The position numbers were made by a program, and so were the translations under genes. The notes under the pieces are model-generated. The model searched no databases and was not told where the DNA came from. It worked only from the letters and a program-made list of their open reading frames with translations. A stretch of DNA of 64,000 nt from Ochrobactrum sp. CGA5 (GTDB lineage: Bacteria; Pseudomonadota; Alphaproteobacteria; Rhizobiales; Rhizobiaceae), in assembly GCF_006345815.1 (NCBI RefSeq), contig NZ_VCIG01000005.1, positions 248,001 to 312,000 on the forward strand, written 5' to 3'. Of the stretch, positions 63,763-64,000 are shown one piece after another; the stretch's first letter is position 1; each line of letters begins with the position of its first letter.

Positions 63763-64000
63763 ATGAAGGCACGCACAGCGACTGTCGGTGATCTTGAAAG
63801 CGTTTTTCACGACCTTTCGAGGCGTATGGCAATTGAATATATCGCCGCCGGCAAAGATACCAAAGCCGCTTACGACAATCTGATGATGAACCTTCGTGAG
63901 GGCCGCGCACATGCTTTGCTGCAAAACGATAAAGTAGTCGCAATCATTGCATGGCGAGAGGTTGACGGCGCGACGGATACGCTTTTTGCAGCGAAGGAAG
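63763..64000 (+). CDS. Unidentified protein, possibly phage-related (partial)
   Basis: Open frame from ATG 63763 to the window edge, 79 codons visible: MKARTATVGDLESVFHDLSR, then a helical stretch and LLQNDKVVAIIAWREVDG. The layout (ATVGDLE near the start, then a short beta hairpin) recalls acyltransferase-like internal proteins of phages, but I cannot name the family with confidence. Ribosome site weak. The C-terminus is cut off. Confidence 0.5.
   Translation, partial: MKARTATVGDLESVFHDLSRRMAIEYIAAGKDTKAAYDNLMMNLREGRAHALLQNDKVVAIIAWREVDGATDTLFAAKE

Noticed and set aside
1-64000. CRISPR array, tRNA or rRNA genes, insertion sequences
   Set aside because: No regularly spaced repeats, no cloverleaf-like or rRNA-like sequence and no transposase were recognised when reading the window; a dedicated scan was not possible.

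Overview
The window reads as a chromosomal segment of an alphaproteobacterium of the Brucella/Ochrobactrum group. The basis is the moderately high GC, the dense set of ABC importers and LysR/GntR/MarR/AraC regulators, a DmpA-type aminopeptidase (family first described in Ochrobactrum anthropi), a DUF982 protein and rhizobial-type intergenic palindromes. This assignment comes from recognition, not from a search. I see no rRNA, tRNA, CRISPR array or insertion sequence. Both ends are cut inside genes: an outer-membrane efflux lipoprotein on the left and a small, possibly phage-related protein on the right.

Left part (1-7.2 kb): NodT-type efflux outer-membrane lipoprotein (partial), DmpA-type self-cleaving aminopeptidase, D-amino-acid aminotransferase, LysR regulator, MFS transporter and AlkB. 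At 7.5-15.7 kb lies one probable operon: an SDR, a complete PotABCD-type ABC importer, a histidinol-dehydrogenase paralogue with changed active-site residues, a zinc alcohol dehydrogenase and a HutC-type GntR repressor. It looks like a catabolic unit for a small polyol or sulfonate-like substrate. At 15.8-18.7 kb are an Rrf2/thioredoxin-reductase-like pair and a divergent PACE efflux/LysR pair. At 18.8-24.4 kb, two complete NitT/TauT-type ABC importers stand in tandem on the minus strand.

Centre (24.8-52 kb): a large aromatic island. An AraC regulator, FAD monooxygenase, cupin protein, Liv-type ABC importer, aminobenzoate-type CoA ligase, arylformamidase-type hydrolase, MarR regulator, AAHS-type MFS carrier and two indolepyruvate-oxidoreductase-type subunits lead to a fused 2-aminobenzoyl-CoA monooxygenase/reductase. 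That enzyme is followed by a beta-oxidation-like operon (SDR, crotonase, acyl-CoA dehydrogenase, RidA, HAD/crotonase fusion, thiolase), a second MarR and a cyclase-family hydrolase resembling isatin hydrolase. The set fits the aerobic CoA-dependent ('hybrid') 2-aminobenzoate pathway, apparently extended upstream to indolic compounds. The 2-oxoacid oxidoreductase could convert isatinate directly to 2-aminobenzoyl-CoA. Near-identical 16-bp palindromes before the FAD monooxygenase and before the monooxygenase/reductase suggest one shared regulator.

Right part (52.4-64 kb): an oligopeptide/dipeptide importer with two tandem paralogous binding proteins separated by a terminator, two permeases and a fused double ATPase. 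Then come a membrane diguanylate cyclase, a DUF982 protein, a 30-residue membrane miniprotein followed by a strong terminator, a zinc alcohol dehydrogenase lacking half of its structural zinc site with a divergent AraC regulator, and the start of a further gene.
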